This document shows, one piece after another, positions 42,744-51,966 of a stretch of DNA of 64,000 nucleotides (position 1 is the stretch's first letter; every line of letters starts with the position of its first letter). The position numbers and the translations under genes are program-made. Under the pieces are notes generated by a model that saw nothing but the letters and a program-made list of their open reading frames with translations, ran no database searches and was not told where the DNA came from. This DNA comes from Pseudomonas coleopterorum. Lineage in GTDB: Bacteria > Pseudomonadota > Gammaproteobacteria > Pseudomonadales > Pseudomonadaceae. The stretch covers positions 1,736,001 to 1,800,000 of the forward strand of contig NZ_FNTZ01000001.1 in assembly GCF_900105555.1 (NCBI RefSeq), read 5' to 3'.

Positions 42744-43571
42744 TCAACCGATGATGACGGTGCCTGCGGCGATGATCGTACACGCCAGCACCTTGCGCAC
42801 GGTCAGGCTCTCGCCCAGGAATAACCAGCCGATCAAGGCTGCAAACAGCACGCTGGTCTCGCGCAGCGCCGAGACCATGCCCATGGGCGCATCGGTCATC
42901 GCCTGGATGACGATGCCGTAGGCCAGCAGCGACACCAGGCCACCGGCGGCAGCCGTCGCCATTCCGGGACGATAGGCAAACAGGCTGCGCGCTCCGCGCC
43001 GACCGATATACACCATCGGCATCAGCACCCCCCACAGCACACACATCCACACGGTATAGGCCATGGGGGCGCCGGACAGGCGCGCACCGATGCCGTCGGT
43101 GACGCTGTAGGCCGCGATGAACGCGCCAGTGCCCAGGGCGTACGGCAAGCTGGGAACGGCCAGTTTGCCCTTGCTGAAGGCCAGCAGAATGATCCCGCCC
43201 GAGACCAGGCAGATGCCGGCCAAGGCACTGGCCTGGATGTGCTCGCCGGCGAATATCGCTGCACCCAGCGCGATCAGGATCGGCGACGAGCCGCGGGCAA
43301 CCGGATAGGTCTGCCCGAGGTCGCCCATCCGGTAGCTGCGCACCAGAAACAGGTTGTAGCCCACGTGCAGCACGCCCGAGAGCACGGCATAGGGCCAGCT
43401 TGCCTGGGCGGGGACAGGCATGAACAAGGCCAGCACGATGCAGGTCGCGGCCACGGCCAGGCACATGACGGTCATCGACCACAGCCGATCCGCGCCACCG
43501 CGCAGGAGGGCGTTCCAACCGGCATGCAACAGGGCGGCGAATAATACGAGGGAGACAGTGGAGATGGGCAT
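42744..43571 (-). CDS. DMT-superfamily transporter (EamA)
   Basis: This 275-residue membrane protein has ten predicted helices in two EamA repeats (FAALLHAGWNALLRGGADRL first, IVIQAMTDAPMGMVSALRET second). It probably exports small metabolites. Convergent with the LysR gene, with 16 bases between stops. Substrate unknown. Confidence 0.82.
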   Translation of the reverse strand: MPISTVSLVLFAALLHAGWNALLRGGADRLWSMTVMCLAVAATCIVLALFMPVPAQASWPYAVLSGVLHVGYNLFLVRSYRMGDLGQTYPVARGSSPILIALGAAIFAGEHIQASALAGICLVSGGIILLAFSKGKLAVPSLPYALGTGAFIAAYSVTDGIGARLSGAPMAYTVWMCVLWGVLMPMVYIGRRGARSLFAYRPGMATAAAGGLVSLLAYGIVIQAMTDAPMGMVSALRETSVLFAALIGWLFLGESLTVRKVLACTIIAAGTVIIG

Positions 43572-43652
43572 TGCGGCATTCTAGGCCAGCAAGCAGGAGG
43601 CAGGACAGCGAAGTTTGCTTGTCGTCGATATCACATCAGTAGCGTGTAAGGA

Positions 43653-43682
43653 GGCCCCGTAGTTCAGGCGAACTGCGGGGCC
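43653..43682 (-). terminator. Stem-loop between ohr and the DMT gene
   Basis: 13-bp stem GGCCCCGTAGTTC (43653-43665) and GAACTGCGGGGCC (43670-43682) with loop AGGC and one G-T pair. It lies 33 bases beyond the ohr stop on the minus strand. The following T run is weak, so it may be a terminator or an mRNA-stabilising structure. Confidence 0.55.
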
Positions 43683-43715
43683 AGCCATTGCGATCAGAGC
43701 GATCGCAGGGGTGCA

Positions 43716-44135
43716 TCAGACAGTGACGTGCAGACGAACGTCGACGTTGCCGCGGGTCGCATTGGAGTACGGGCAGACCTGGTGGGCCGCTTCGACCAGC
43801 GCTTCGGCGTCGGCCTGTTCCAGACCTGGCAGGTGGATGTGCAGATCGATGTCCAGACCGAAACCGCCGGGGATCTGGCCGATGCCCACTTTGGCCGTGA
43901 TCGAGGTGTCGGCCGGCACGCTGCGCTTGCTCTGCCCGGCGACGAATTTCAGGGCGCCGATGAAGCAGGCCGAGTAGCCCGCCGCGAACAGCTGTTCCGG
44001 GTTGGTCGCTGCACCGCCGGCACCGCCCAGTTCTTTCGGCGTTGCCAGTGCCACGTCGAGGATCTTGTCACTGGAGACAGCACGGCCATCACGGCCACCG
44101 GTGGCAGTTGCGGTTGCGGTATAGAGAACGTTCAT
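43716..44135 (-). CDS. ohr: Organic hydroperoxide resistance protein Ohr
   Basis: This 139-residue thiol peroxidase reduces organic hydroperoxides. The two reactive cysteines are present: Cys57 in GYSACF and Cys121 in HQVCPYSNATRG. The N-terminus MNVLYTATATATGGRDG is typical. It is separated from the MarR-type regulator OhrR by 155 bases containing likely OhrR sites. Both genes are on the minus strand, with ohr downstream of ohrR. Confidence 0.95.
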   Translation of the reverse strand: MNVLYTATATATGGRDGRAVSSDKILDVALATPKELGGAGGAATNPEQLFAAGYSACFIGALKFVAGQSKRSVPADTSITAKVGIGQIPGGFGLDIDLHIHLPGLEQADAEALVEAAHQVCPYSNATRGNVDVRLHVTV

Positions 44136-44201
44136 GGATTTATCTCTTCAGGACTGGATTGAGTTGCCGCCAGCTTTACCCGTGCGGGCTGGGCAGCTGG
44201 G

Positions 44202-44239
44202 GTTAATTTATCGCGCTAATGCTTAGTGCGCAAGGTAAT
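44202..44239 (-). promoter_or_regulatory. Candidate OhrR operators upstream of ohr
   Basis: Two related elements lie here: TTAATTTATCGCGCTAA (44204-44220) and TTAGTGCGCAAGGTAA (44223-44238). A similar site, TTAGCGCGCAATAA, occurs at 44826-44839 upstream of ohrR. A motif shared between the two promoters fits OhrR control of both genes. Boundaries are approximate. Confidence 0.6.
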
Positions 44240-44290
44240 ATTTCGAGGTTTTTCATGTGCATTGGCAACGCGTTGATCAGACGGGATTTT

Positions 44291-44779
44291 TTATCGATCT
44301 GGCTGAGTCAGACTCGCCTGAAGCTGGCTGCGAAGTGTCAGAAGCTCCCCTTGCAGGGCTTCCAGCTTTTGCTGAGCGATGCCGCACGCCGCCAGAATGC
44401 AGGCTGGAATGTTCTCGGCTTTCTCGCGAAGCGCCTTGCCGGCATCGGTCAGCAAAAGCCGGACGACCCGTTCATCGTCCCTGCTGCGGGTGCGCCTGAT
44501 CAAACCTTCAACCTCGAGCCGCTTGAGCAGGGGCGTCATCGAGCCCGGATCGGTGAGCAGCCTGGCGCTGAGGTCCGACACGGTCAGTCCGTCTTCCTCC
44601 CACAGCACCAGCATGGCCAGGTACTGGGGATAGGTCAGGCGGAGGGCCTGAAGCAGCGGTTTGTACACCTTGGTCATCATCAGCGACGTGGAATGCAGGG
44701 AAAAGCACAGCTGGTTGGCCAGCAACAGGTGGCTGCGCGCTGCGACGGGTGCAATGGGAAGGCTGTCATCGACGCTCAT
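44291..44779 (-). CDS. ohrR: MarR-family peroxide sensor OhrR
   Basis: This 162-residue repressor has the sensing Cys25 in LLLANQLCFSLHST, a winged helix (LTVSDLSARLLTDPGSMTPL, RSRDDERVVRLLLT), and extra Cys127 and Cys132 near the C-terminus, as in two-Cys OhrR proteins. Oxidation by organic peroxides would release it from DNA and induce ohr. Start ATG 44779 gives the normal N-terminus; a longer frame has no support. Confidence 0.9.
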   Translation of the reverse strand: MSVDDSLPIAPVAARSHLLLANQLCFSLHSTSLMMTKVYKPLLQALRLTYPQYLAMLVLWEEDGLTVSDLSARLLTDPGSMTPLLKRLEVEGLIRRTRSRDDERVVRLLLTDAGKALREKAENIPACILAACGIAQQKLEALQGELLTLRSQLQASLTQPDR

Positions 44780-44878
44780 GGAATCATCCTGAACTGCAAA
44801 TGAGCCTAAGTTAGCGTCGATATATTTAGCGCGCAATAAGATCGTATCCTGCCCTGTCAACCGCCGATCGTATCGCCG

Positions 44879-45793
44879 TCAAGGCAGCGGTCCCATGGGC
44901 TCCAGCTCCCGGATCAGATCGATCAGCAGCCTGAGCCCGACGGGCACCTGTCGGAAGCTCGAGTAGTAGATGTGGAAGCCAGGATCGGTGTGGGTCCAGT
45001 CCTTCAGGACCTCTTGTACGGTACCGTCCTCGATGTACCGGGCGATGACCCGTTCAGGTACGTACATCAGACCTGCGCCGCGGGTCACCAATGCAACGCC
45101 GACGCGGGTTTCATCGATGGTGATCGCGCCGGGTACCTGCACCTCGAGTTTCTGGCCGTCCTTGACGAACTCCCAGTCATACAATCGCGCATTGCCGAGG
45201 CGGATCTTCAGGCACCGATGCTCTTTCAACTGCTCGGGATGGGTAGGCACACCGAAACGCTCGAGATAGCCGGGTGTGCCCACCACGCTCCAGCGCACGT
45301 CCGGGGACAGTCGCTGCGCGATCATGTCGCTGGGTACCGTGCCGCCGAAACGGATGCCTGCGTCGTGGCCCTCGCCAATCACATCGATCATCCGGTTGGT
45401 GACGGTCAGGTCCACTTCGATGTCGGGATAGCGCTCCACGAATACCGGCAGGACAGGGCCAAGCAGTAATTTCGCGCCATCGCTGAGGACGTTCAAACGA
45501 ATGCGACCCGCGGGCTCGTCGCGCAAACGGTTGAGGGTCTCCAGGGCGTTGCTGATGTCGGTCAGTGGGTGGCTGACCAGCCCCTGCAACTCTTCGCCGG
45601 CGGCGGTAAGGGTCACGCTGCGGGTGGTGCGATTGAGCAGGCGAACGCCCAGGCGTGCCTCCAGGCCTTTCATGGCGTGGCTGAGCGCCGAAGCGCTGAT
45701 GCCGACCTCGACGCTCGCACGGCTGAAGCTCTGGTGCTTGGCAATGGCCAGGAAATAGATGATGTCAGCCAGGTTCGCACGACTCAGTTGCAT
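44879..45793 (-). CDS. LysR-family regulator
   Basis: This 304-residue regulator has the DNA-binding region FLAIAKHQSFSRASVEVGIS, ASALSHAMKGLEARLGVRLL and an effector domain with the LNVLSDGAKLLLGPVLPVF pattern. It is of the group often found beside aldehyde or quinone oxidoreductase genes. It precedes the Pao-type operon on the same strand, separated by 34 bases from that operon's end, so control of that operon is possible but not shown. Confidence 0.87.
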   Translation of the reverse strand: MQLSRANLADIIYFLAIAKHQSFSRASVEVGISASALSHAMKGLEARLGVRLLNRTTRSVTLTAAGEELQGLVSHPLTDISNALETLNRLRDEPAGRIRLNVLSDGAKLLLGPVLPVFVERYPDIEVDLTVTNRMIDVIGEGHDAGIRFGGTVPSDMIAQRLSPDVRWSVVGTPGYLERFGVPTHPEQLKEHRCLKIRLGNARLYDWEFVKDGQKLEVQVPGAITIDETRVGVALVTRGAGLMYVPERVIARYIEDGTVQEVLKDWTHTDPGFHIYYSSFRQVPVGLRLLIDLIRELEPMGPLP

Positions 45794-45827
45794 GGATCAC
45801 CCGCTAGCGGAGCACTTGAAAGGGCAA

Positions 45828-48038
45828 TCATACAGAAGCGGGTAACTGATCGATGAGCTTGTCCAGCGTGATCGGATAATCCCGAACCCGCACCCCAGTG
45901 GCGTTGTAGATGGCATTGGCAATGGCTGCGGCCGCACCGGAGATGCCCAACTCACCCACCCCCTTGGCTTTCAACGGCGTCGCGTACGGGTCGACTTCAT
46001 CGAGAAAGATGACCTCCTGATGGGGAATGTCGGCGTGCACGGGAACCTCGTAACCCGCCAGGTCGTGATTCACGAAGAAACCCAGGCGATGGTCCACCAC
46101 CATGTCCTCCATCAACGCCGCGCCGGCGCCCATGGTCATGCCGCCGATGATCTGGCTTCGTGCCGTTTTCGGATTCAAGATACGGCCGGCGGCGCACACC
46201 GCCAGTTGGCGGCGGATGCGAATCTCGCCGGTGGCTGCATTCACCCCGACCTCGACGAAGTGCGCACCGAACGTCTGCTGGGAGAAGCGTTTGGCCAGAT
46301 CGCCATATTCCATCAGATCCTCAGCCTCGATATCGCCGTGCGCCGCAGCGCTGGCCAGCGCAAAGCTGGCGTCGGCGTCGCGCACCTGGCCGTCGACGAA
46401 CTCGGCCGTCACCGGGTCCAGGCCGAGTTTCTGCGCAACGGCTTCGCGCAGCTTCACACAGGCGGCATAAACACCCGCAGTGGAGGAGGCCGCCCCCCAT
46501 TGGCCGCCCGAACCCGCAGACTCGGGGAATCGCGAGTCTCCAAGACGGACCTCGACGCGATCGATATCCACACCCATCATTTCAGCGGCGGTCTGGGCGA
46601 TGATGGTGTACGTGCCGGTGCCGATGTCCGTCATGTCGGTTTCCACGGTGACCCGACCTTGTCGGTCGACCCGTACGCGAGCGGCGGATTTGCTCGTCGG
46701 CGCGCCCCGGATGGCCGAGGCCACCCCCATGCCGATGAACCAGTCGTGCTCCAGAACCTGAGCGGGCGCCGGGCGCCGTCTGCTCCACCCGAAGCGCTCG
46801 GCTCCGAGAGTCAGGCACTCGATCAACTGACGCCTGGAAAAGGGTCGGGTGGGTTGTTCGGGATCGACCTGCGTATCGTTCACGACCCGAAACCGGACGG
46901 GGTCCATGTTCAGCTTGGCGGCCGTTTCATCCATGGCGATTTCCAGCGCCATCATGCCCGGCGCCTCACCGGGCGCGCGCATGGCGTTGCCCTCGGCCAG
47001 ATCCAGGACGGCCAGTTTCAGGCGCGTCAGACGATTCGCGCCTGCGTACAACGAGCGGGTCGCCGCCGTCGCCGGTTCGGTACGGCCTCCGCGCAGATTG
47101 CCCGACCAGCTCTCGTGGCCTATGGCAGTGATGCTGCCATTGCTGTCCGTACCGATGCGTATACGCTGCAGGGTGGCCGGGCGATGGGTCAGATTGTTGA
47201 ACATCAGCGGCCGGGGCAGGGCGACCTTGACCGGGCGCCGCGCCTCTCTGGCCGCGAGCGACGCCAGCACCGCGTCACACAGGATCGTACCCTTGCCGCC
47301 GAAACCGCCGCCGATGTAGGGCGAGATCAAATGGACCTGCTCCTTGGCGATGCCGAGCGTCTTGGCCAAGTCGCGAACGCCCCAGTTCATCTGCTGGATC
47401 GAGGTCCAGAGGGTCAGCTGATCGCCTTGCCATCGAGCGATGGTGGCATGGGGTTCCATCATGGCGTGAGCTTGATCCGGGGTGCTGTAGGTTTCGTCGA
47501 GTTGCACCGCCGCGCGTTGGAACGCGCCGTCGAAATCGCCGACGTCGGTTTGCGCGGGGGGACCGAAGGCGGCGGGCGGCGGCGTTTGCGCCGCGTCTTT
47601 CTGCGCTTTCAAGTCGAACTGTCCGGCCTCCCGAACGTAATAGATGCGCAGCAGTGCAGACGCCGCGCGAGCCTGTTCGAAGGTTTCGGCCACCACGATG
47701 GCCACGGCCTGGTGGTAATGATCCACCTGGGGGCCGCCCAGCGCCCGGCTGACATAGAACTCGCCCTTGTCCAGCTTGCCGGCATTTTCATGCGTGACGA
47801 TAGCGATCACGCCCGATGCCAGCCTGGCTTGCTCCGAGTCGATCGACGAAATGCGCCCCTTGCTGATCGCCGCCCCGACCACGTAACCATAGGCAGGATG
47901 GGTGACCGCCGCATTCTGCTCATAGGCGTAGGTGGCGGTGCCAGTGGTCTTGAGCTTGCCATCGATGCGGTCTTTGGGCTGGCCGATGACATTGAGCTGA
48001 TCGATCGGATTGGTCGTCGCGGGCGTATCGAATTTCAT
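45828..48038 (-). CDS. Molybdenum hydroxylase large subunit (PaoC-like)
   Basis: This 736-residue subunit of the xanthine oxidase family binds the molybdenum cofactor and oxidises aldehydes. It starts with VIGQPKDRIDGKLKTTGTAT and contains PYIGGGFGGKGT, MRAPGEAPGMMALEIAMDE, and the conserved Glu near the end in KGVGELGISGAAAAIANA. The start at 48038 (MKFDTPA) is used; upstream codons in the long frame are Arg-rich shadow sequence. It is the last gene of a three-gene operon with FAD and iron-sulfur subunits. Confidence 0.9.
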   Translation of the reverse strand: MKFDTPATTNPIDQLNVIGQPKDRIDGKLKTTGTATYAYEQNAAVTHPAYGYVVGAAISKGRISSIDSEQARLASGVIAIVTHENAGKLDKGEFYVSRALGGPQVDHYHQAVAIVVAETFEQARAASALLRIYYVREAGQFDLKAQKDAAQTPPPAAFGPPAQTDVGDFDGAFQRAAVQLDETYSTPDQAHAMMEPHATIARWQGDQLTLWTSIQQMNWGVRDLAKTLGIAKEQVHLISPYIGGGFGGKGTILCDAVLASLAAREARRPVKVALPRPLMFNNLTHRPATLQRIRIGTDSNGSITAIGHESWSGNLRGGRTEPATAATRSLYAGANRLTRLKLAVLDLAEGNAMRAPGEAPGMMALEIAMDETAAKLNMDPVRFRVVNDTQVDPEQPTRPFSRRQLIECLTLGAERFGWSRRRPAPAQVLEHDWFIGMGVASAIRGAPTSKSAARVRVDRQGRVTVETDMTDIGTGTYTIIAQTAAEMMGVDIDRVEVRLGDSRFPESAGSGGQWGAASSTAGVYAACVKLREAVAQKLGLDPVTAEFVDGQVRDADASFALASAAAHGDIEAEDLMEYGDLAKRFSQQTFGAHFVEVGVNAATGEIRIRRQLAVCAAGRILNPKTARSQIIGGMTMGAGAALMEDMVVDHRLGFFVNHDLAGYEVPVHADIPHQEVIFLDEVDPYATPLKAKGVGELGISGAAAAIANAIYNATGVRVRDYPITLDKLIDQLPASV

Positions 48039-48094
48039 GGGCAATCTTCCTGTTCGGTTCGCCGGTCGGCCAGCGCGACATGCAATGGGCGGCG

Positions 48095-49045
48095 TTACGA
48101 CGACGCTTGAGCCAGTGCCAGACCCAGCGTGCGTTCGGCGAGTTTCACCTTGAATGCGTTTTGCGCCGTGGGGCGGGCGTCGCCGAGCAGGCGGGCGCTT
48201 ACTGCGGCCGCGCCTTGAGGCAGCAACGCGTCTGCGGCGACGTCGTGCCACGGCTTGTAGGCGACGCCTCCGAGCGCGATCCGTCCCGTTCGATCCGGCT
48301 GCACCACTGCCGCCACCGAGACCAGGGCAAAGGCGTACGAAGCGCGGTCACGGACCTTGTAGTAGATGTGCCTGCCGCCTGCCGGTTTGGGCAGGATGAC
48401 CGCCGTGATCAATTCGCCTGGGCTCAAGGCGTACTCCAGGTGAGGCGTATCGCCGGGTGCCTTGTAGAGCTGCGCGAGCGGAAACGTGCAGGTCTGGCCG
48501 CTGGCGTTCAGGGTTTCGACAGCGGCATCCAGTGCCTGCATGGCCACCGCCATGTCGCTGGGATGGCTGGCGATGCAGGCATCGCTGACACCGATCACGG
48601 CCTGCTGACGACTCATGCCGCCCAGCGCTGAGCAACCGGTACCAGGGCGGCGTTTGTTGCAGGGCTGGTTGGTGTCGTAGAAGTACGAGCAGCGCGTTCG
48701 CTGCAGCAGATTGCCCGCCGTGGTCGCCTTGTTCCGCAGCTGCCCGGATGCGCCCGACACCAGGGCCCTGGAGAGCACGGCATAGTCGCGCCTGACTTCG
48801 GGCGCGGCAGCCAGGTCGGTGTTGCGCACCAGCGCGCCGATGCGCAAACCACCCTCGCGCGTGGCCCCGAGGGTATCGAAGGCCAGACCGTTGACGTCGA
48901 TCAGGTGCTGTGGGGTTTCGATCTCCAGCTTCATCAAATCCAGCAGATTGGTGCCCCCGGCAATGAAGCGCGCTGCGGGGTTGGCCGCTGCTGCCGCGAC
49001 GGCGTGCTCGGGCGACGTCGCACGTTCGTAGGTAAATGACCTCAT
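48095..49045 (-). CDS. Molybdenum hydroxylase FAD subunit (PaoB-like)
   Basis: This 316-residue FAD-binding subunit has the flavin loop [20 protein letters not shown] and a second motif [19 protein letters not shown]. It also has four Cys in the region [21 protein letters not shown], which match the extra [4Fe-4S] cluster of PaoB. It passes electrons from the cofactor to FAD. Start overlaps the small-subunit stop by ATGA. Confidence 0.9.
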   Translation of the reverse strand: MRSFTYERATSPEHAVAAAAANPAARFIAGGTNLLDLMKLEIETPQHLIDVNGLAFDTLGATREGGLRIGALVRNTDLAAAPEVRRDYAVLSRALVSGASGQLRNKATTAGNLLQRTRCSYFYDTNQPCNKRRPGTGCSALGGMSRQQAVIGVSDACIASHPSDMAVAMQALDAAVETLNASGQTCTFPLAQLYKAPGDTPHLEYALSPGELITAVILPKPAGGRHIYYKVRDRASYAFALVSVAAVVQPDRTGRIALGGVAYKPWHDVAADALLPQGAAAVSARLLGDARPTAQNAFKVKLAERTLGLALAQASS

Positions 49046-49701
49046 GCGGTTTCCCCCGTCGCAACCTCGGCAATGGCATCGATGATGTTGGAGTAGGCGC
49101 CGCAGCGGCAGATGTTGCCGCTCATGCGTTCACGCAGTTCGGCTGGGGTCTGCACCACCGGCGCGATCAGGTCCTGGGTGACGTGACTGGGAATGCCGGC
49201 CTTCAATTCGGCCAGCACCGCCACCGCCGAGCAGATCTGTCCAGGCGTGCAGTAGCCGCATTGATAGCCGTCATGCTTGATGAAGGCGGCCTGCATTGGG
49301 TGCAGTCGCTCCGGCGTGCCCAGGCCTTCGATGGTGGTGATGCTGTCGCCTTCATGCATGACCGCAAGGCTCAGGCATGCATTGATCCGGCGTCCCTCCA
49401 CCAACACGGTGCAGGCGCCGCATTGGCCATGGTCGCAGCCTTTCTTGGTCCCGGTGAGTTTCAGGCGCTCGCGCAACACATCCAGCAACGTGGTTCGGTT
49501 GTCCACCTCAAGGGTCTGCCGGCGACCGTTCAACGTGAAGGTCACAGAAGAACTCGCCGGTGCCTGCGCGGCTGTCTTGCCGGGCTCGACGGCGTTCACG
49601 GGCGCAGCCGACAAGGCCATCGACACGGCCGAGCCTGCTGTTCCCACCAATACCTGTCGGCGAGACAGCCTGAGGCCGTCTTTGGGCTGCAGATGATCCA
49701 A
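49042..49701 (-). CDS. Molybdenum hydroxylase [2Fe-2S] subunit with Tat signal (PaoA-like)
   Basis: This 219-residue subunit carries a twin-arginine signal ([20 protein letters not shown], residues ~11-34), so the whole complex should be exported to the periplasm like E. coli PaoABC. The plant-type [2Fe-2S] domain ([20 protein letters not shown]) and the second cluster domain ([20 protein letters not shown]) follow. The TTG at 49701 is chosen as start because AAGGAG lies at proper spacing; the longer frame to 49755 lacks a site. It is first in the operon. Confidence 0.88.
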   Translation of the reverse strand: MDHLQPKDGLRLSRRQVLVGTAGSAVSMALSAAPVNAVEPGKTAAQAPASSSVTFTLNGRRQTLEVDNRTTLLDVLRERLKLTGTKKGCDHGQCGACTVLVEGRRINACLSLAVMHEGDSITTIEGLGTPERLHPMQAAFIKHDGYQCGYCTPGQICSAVAVLAELKAGIPSHVTQDLIAPVVQTPAELRERMSGNICRCGAYSNIIDAIAEVATGETA

Positions 49702-49957
49702 ATCACTCTCTCCTTCAGCAATGCTCGTCGGCACGAACAACAATGACCCGCGCAAAGGACACGTCGGATTGAGGCAGGTGAATCCAGCAGCTGCTGAAGC
49801 AGATCCCCTACACCCTTCAAGGTTAAGGCATCAGGCGAGTGGCGATAACGTCGATGGGCGGGATGAAGCAGTGAATGGCGCTCAGTAATGGCGTGGAGAG
49901 AAAATCACAGAGGCCGACGTTAATCGCACCGCTATCGCAGGCTGATCCGAACAGCGC

Positions 49958-50581
49958 TCAGGCAGTGTGACCTGTGCTCAGGCTGTCCCACAGTCCCATC
50001 ATCTGATCGACCGCTGCGTCCAGGGTGGCACCTGTCACACCGTCGCGAGCCAGGGTCGACAGGCCCAGCAGAAAACTGTCGAACGCGGTGGCAAGCACTT
50101 CAGGGATCACGGTTTTCGGGAGTTCACCGTTGCTGATTCCGCGCTCGACGCAGGTGCGCAGGCCGACCCGGTTGGCATTTCTGGCGTTCACCAACGGCTT
50201 GGAGATGATTTTGCTCTCGGCCGAACAGGCGCTCATCAGACCCAATGCGACCAGGCATCCGGTTGGGTGACCGGCCTCGGACTGCATGCTGGCCGAGCGG
50301 CGCAGGGTCAGTTCGATGGCCGTCCTGGGAGGCAGGGCGGGATCGAACAGACTTTCCGTGACGCGGCCGTGGGTACTGAGATAGCGCTCCACGACCTCAT
50401 GGAACAGCGCCTGCTTGGAGCCGAAGGCGGCGTAGAAACTGGGCGCGGTGATACCCCCGCCAATGCTGGCCTTGAGCTGGCTGAGCGAGGTGGCGTCGTA
50501 GCCATGCTCCCAGAACAGGTGCATCGCCTGAGTGATTGCCTCGTCGCGGTCGAACGTACGAGGGCGTCCCATCTGAGCCAT
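49958..50581 (-). CDS. TetR-family repressor divergent from MFS gene
   Basis: This 207-residue regulator (MAQMGRPRTFDRDEAITQAM) has the helix-turn-helix DATSLSQLKASIGGGITAPS, FYAAFGSKQALF. The start at 50581 follows AAGGAG. It is of the AcrR-like group with a C-terminal TetR_C domain. It faces the MFS transporter at 50697 across a palindromic site. The 200 bases upstream of its stop side (49756-49957) contain no gene. Confidence 0.87.
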   Translation of the reverse strand: MAQMGRPRTFDRDEAITQAMHLFWEHGYDATSLSQLKASIGGGITAPSFYAAFGSKQALFHEVVERYLSTHGRVTESLFDPALPPRTAIELTLRRSASMQSEAGHPTGCLVALGLMSACSAESKIISKPLVNARNANRVGLRTCVERGISNGELPKTVIPEVLATAFDSFLLGLSTLARDGVTGATLDAAVDQMMGLWDSLSTGHTA

Positions 50582-50654
50582 ATCGGATCTCCTTCGGTGG
50601 TACATAGATACTAAACGATACATAAATGGTTGACCACGACGAGCAGCTTCTTTA

Positions 50655-50680
50655 GATTTATACCGATCGATATATAAATC
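50655..50680 (+). promoter_or_regulatory. Candidate TetR operator
   Basis: GATTTATA (50655-50662) and TATAAATC (50673-50680) form a perfect 8-bp inverted repeat around CGATCGATAT-like bases. It lies 16 bases before the MFS start and within the divergent promoter region. Confidence 0.6.
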
Positions 50681-50696
50681 CATAGGAGCACACCGG

Positions 50697-51902
50697 ATGA
50701 CCACGGATGAAGCACAGCGCGACACACTCCCGCTCGGCGCTTTACTGGCCCTGGCGATGACCGGTTTCATCTGCATCGTCACCGAGACGCTGCCCGCTGG
50801 CCTGCTCCCGCAGATCGGCAGTGGCCTAGGCATCTCGCCGTCGTTGGCGGGCCAGATGGTGACCGTCTATGCCTTGGGATCGTTGCTGGCGGCCATCCCG
50901 TTGACCATCGCGACGCAGAGCTGGCGGCGCAGAACCGTCCTGCTGCTGACGATCGCAGGATTTCTGTTGTTCAATTCCATCACGGCCTGGTCGTCCCATT
51001 ACATACTGACCTTGGTCGCCAGGTTCTTTGCCGGCGTGTCGGCGGGTCTGGCCTGGAGCTTGATTGCCGGGTATGCGCGACGCATGGTCGTGCCGCAATT
51101 ACAGGGCCGGGCGTTGGCCGTGGCGATGATCGGCACGCCGATTGCCCTGTCGCTGGGCGTGCCCCTGGGTACCTGGCTGGGCGGCTTCATGGGCTGGCGG
51201 ATGGCGTTTGCGTTGATGTCCGTCTTGACGCTGGTGCTGATCGGCTGGGTGCTGGTCAAGGTGCCGGACTATCCAGGGCAGTCCTCGACCCAGCGGCTGG
51301 CGTTGCACGAGGTCTTTTTCACCCCAGGGGTGCGACCGGTGCTGGGCGTGGTGTTCACCTGGATGCTGGCGCACAACATCCTCTACACCTACATCGCACC
51401 TTTCGTAGCCAAGGCGGGGCTGGCCAACGATGTCGATCTGGTCCTGCTGGCCTTCGGCATCGCCGCGCTGGCGGGCATCTGGGTGACGGGGCGTCTGGTC
51501 GACCGTCATCTGCGCATAGCGGTCCTCTTCAGTCTGGCCAGCTTTGCCGCCGTTGCGGTATTTCTCGGCCTGTTCATGACCTCGGCGATCGCGATTTACC
51601 TGGGTGTGGTGATCTGGGGGCTGACGTTCGGCGGCGCCGCCACCCTGTTGCAGACGGCACTGGCCGACTCTGCAGGCAGGGGCGCCGACGTGGCCCTGTC
51701 GATGAATGTCGTGGTCTGGAACAGCGCGATCGCAGGTGGTGGGTTACTGGGGGGCGTCTTGCTGGGCCATTGGGGCGTGGGTACGTTTCCCTGGGTATTG
51801 CTGGCCTTGACGCTCATCGGCCTGGGCATTGCCTACCAGGCGCGAGTGCATGGATTTGCCGGAGGAGGTCGGGTTTCCGCGCAAGTGGTCAGCGGTCACT
51901 GA
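50697..51902 (+). CDS. MFS transporter (AraJ/sugar-efflux-like)
   Basis: This 401-residue exporter has 12 predicted helices, with the early motif TETLPAGLLPQIGSGLGISP, typical of the AraJ/Bcr-like drug and sugar efflux group, and loop motifs SWRRRTVLLL. It is divergent from the TetR gene and probably induced by the regulator's ligand. Substrate unknown. Confidence 0.85.
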   Translation: MTTDEAQRDTLPLGALLALAMTGFICIVTETLPAGLLPQIGSGLGISPSLAGQMVTVYALGSLLAAIPLTIATQSWRRRTVLLLTIAGFLLFNSITAWSSHYILTLVARFFAGVSAGLAWSLIAGYARRMVVPQLQGRALAVAMIGTPIALSLGVPLGTWLGGFMGWRMAFALMSVLTLVLIGWVLVKVPDYPGQSSTQRLALHEVFFTPGVRPVLGVVFTWMLAHNILYTYIAPFVAKAGLANDVDLVLLAFGIAALAGIWVTGRLVDRHLRIAVLFSLASFAAVAVFLGLFMTSAIAIYLGVVIWGLTFGGAATLLQTALADSAGRGADVALSMNVVVWNSAIAGGGLLGGVLLGHWGVGTFPWVLLALTLIGLGIAYQARVHGFAGGGRVSAQVVSGH

Positions 51903-51966
51903 AGGTAGGCGGGCAGGGGCCCTGCCTCAAGCTCGCCCTTGCCCCTGCCGATCCCTGAAGCGTTGA

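Noticed and set aside
46020..48110. 696-codon plus-strand frame opposite the molybdenum hydroxylase gene
   Set aside because: It is a shadow of a GC-rich coding strand: His/Gly/Arg-rich, no domain, and the minus-strand gene has clear family motifs.
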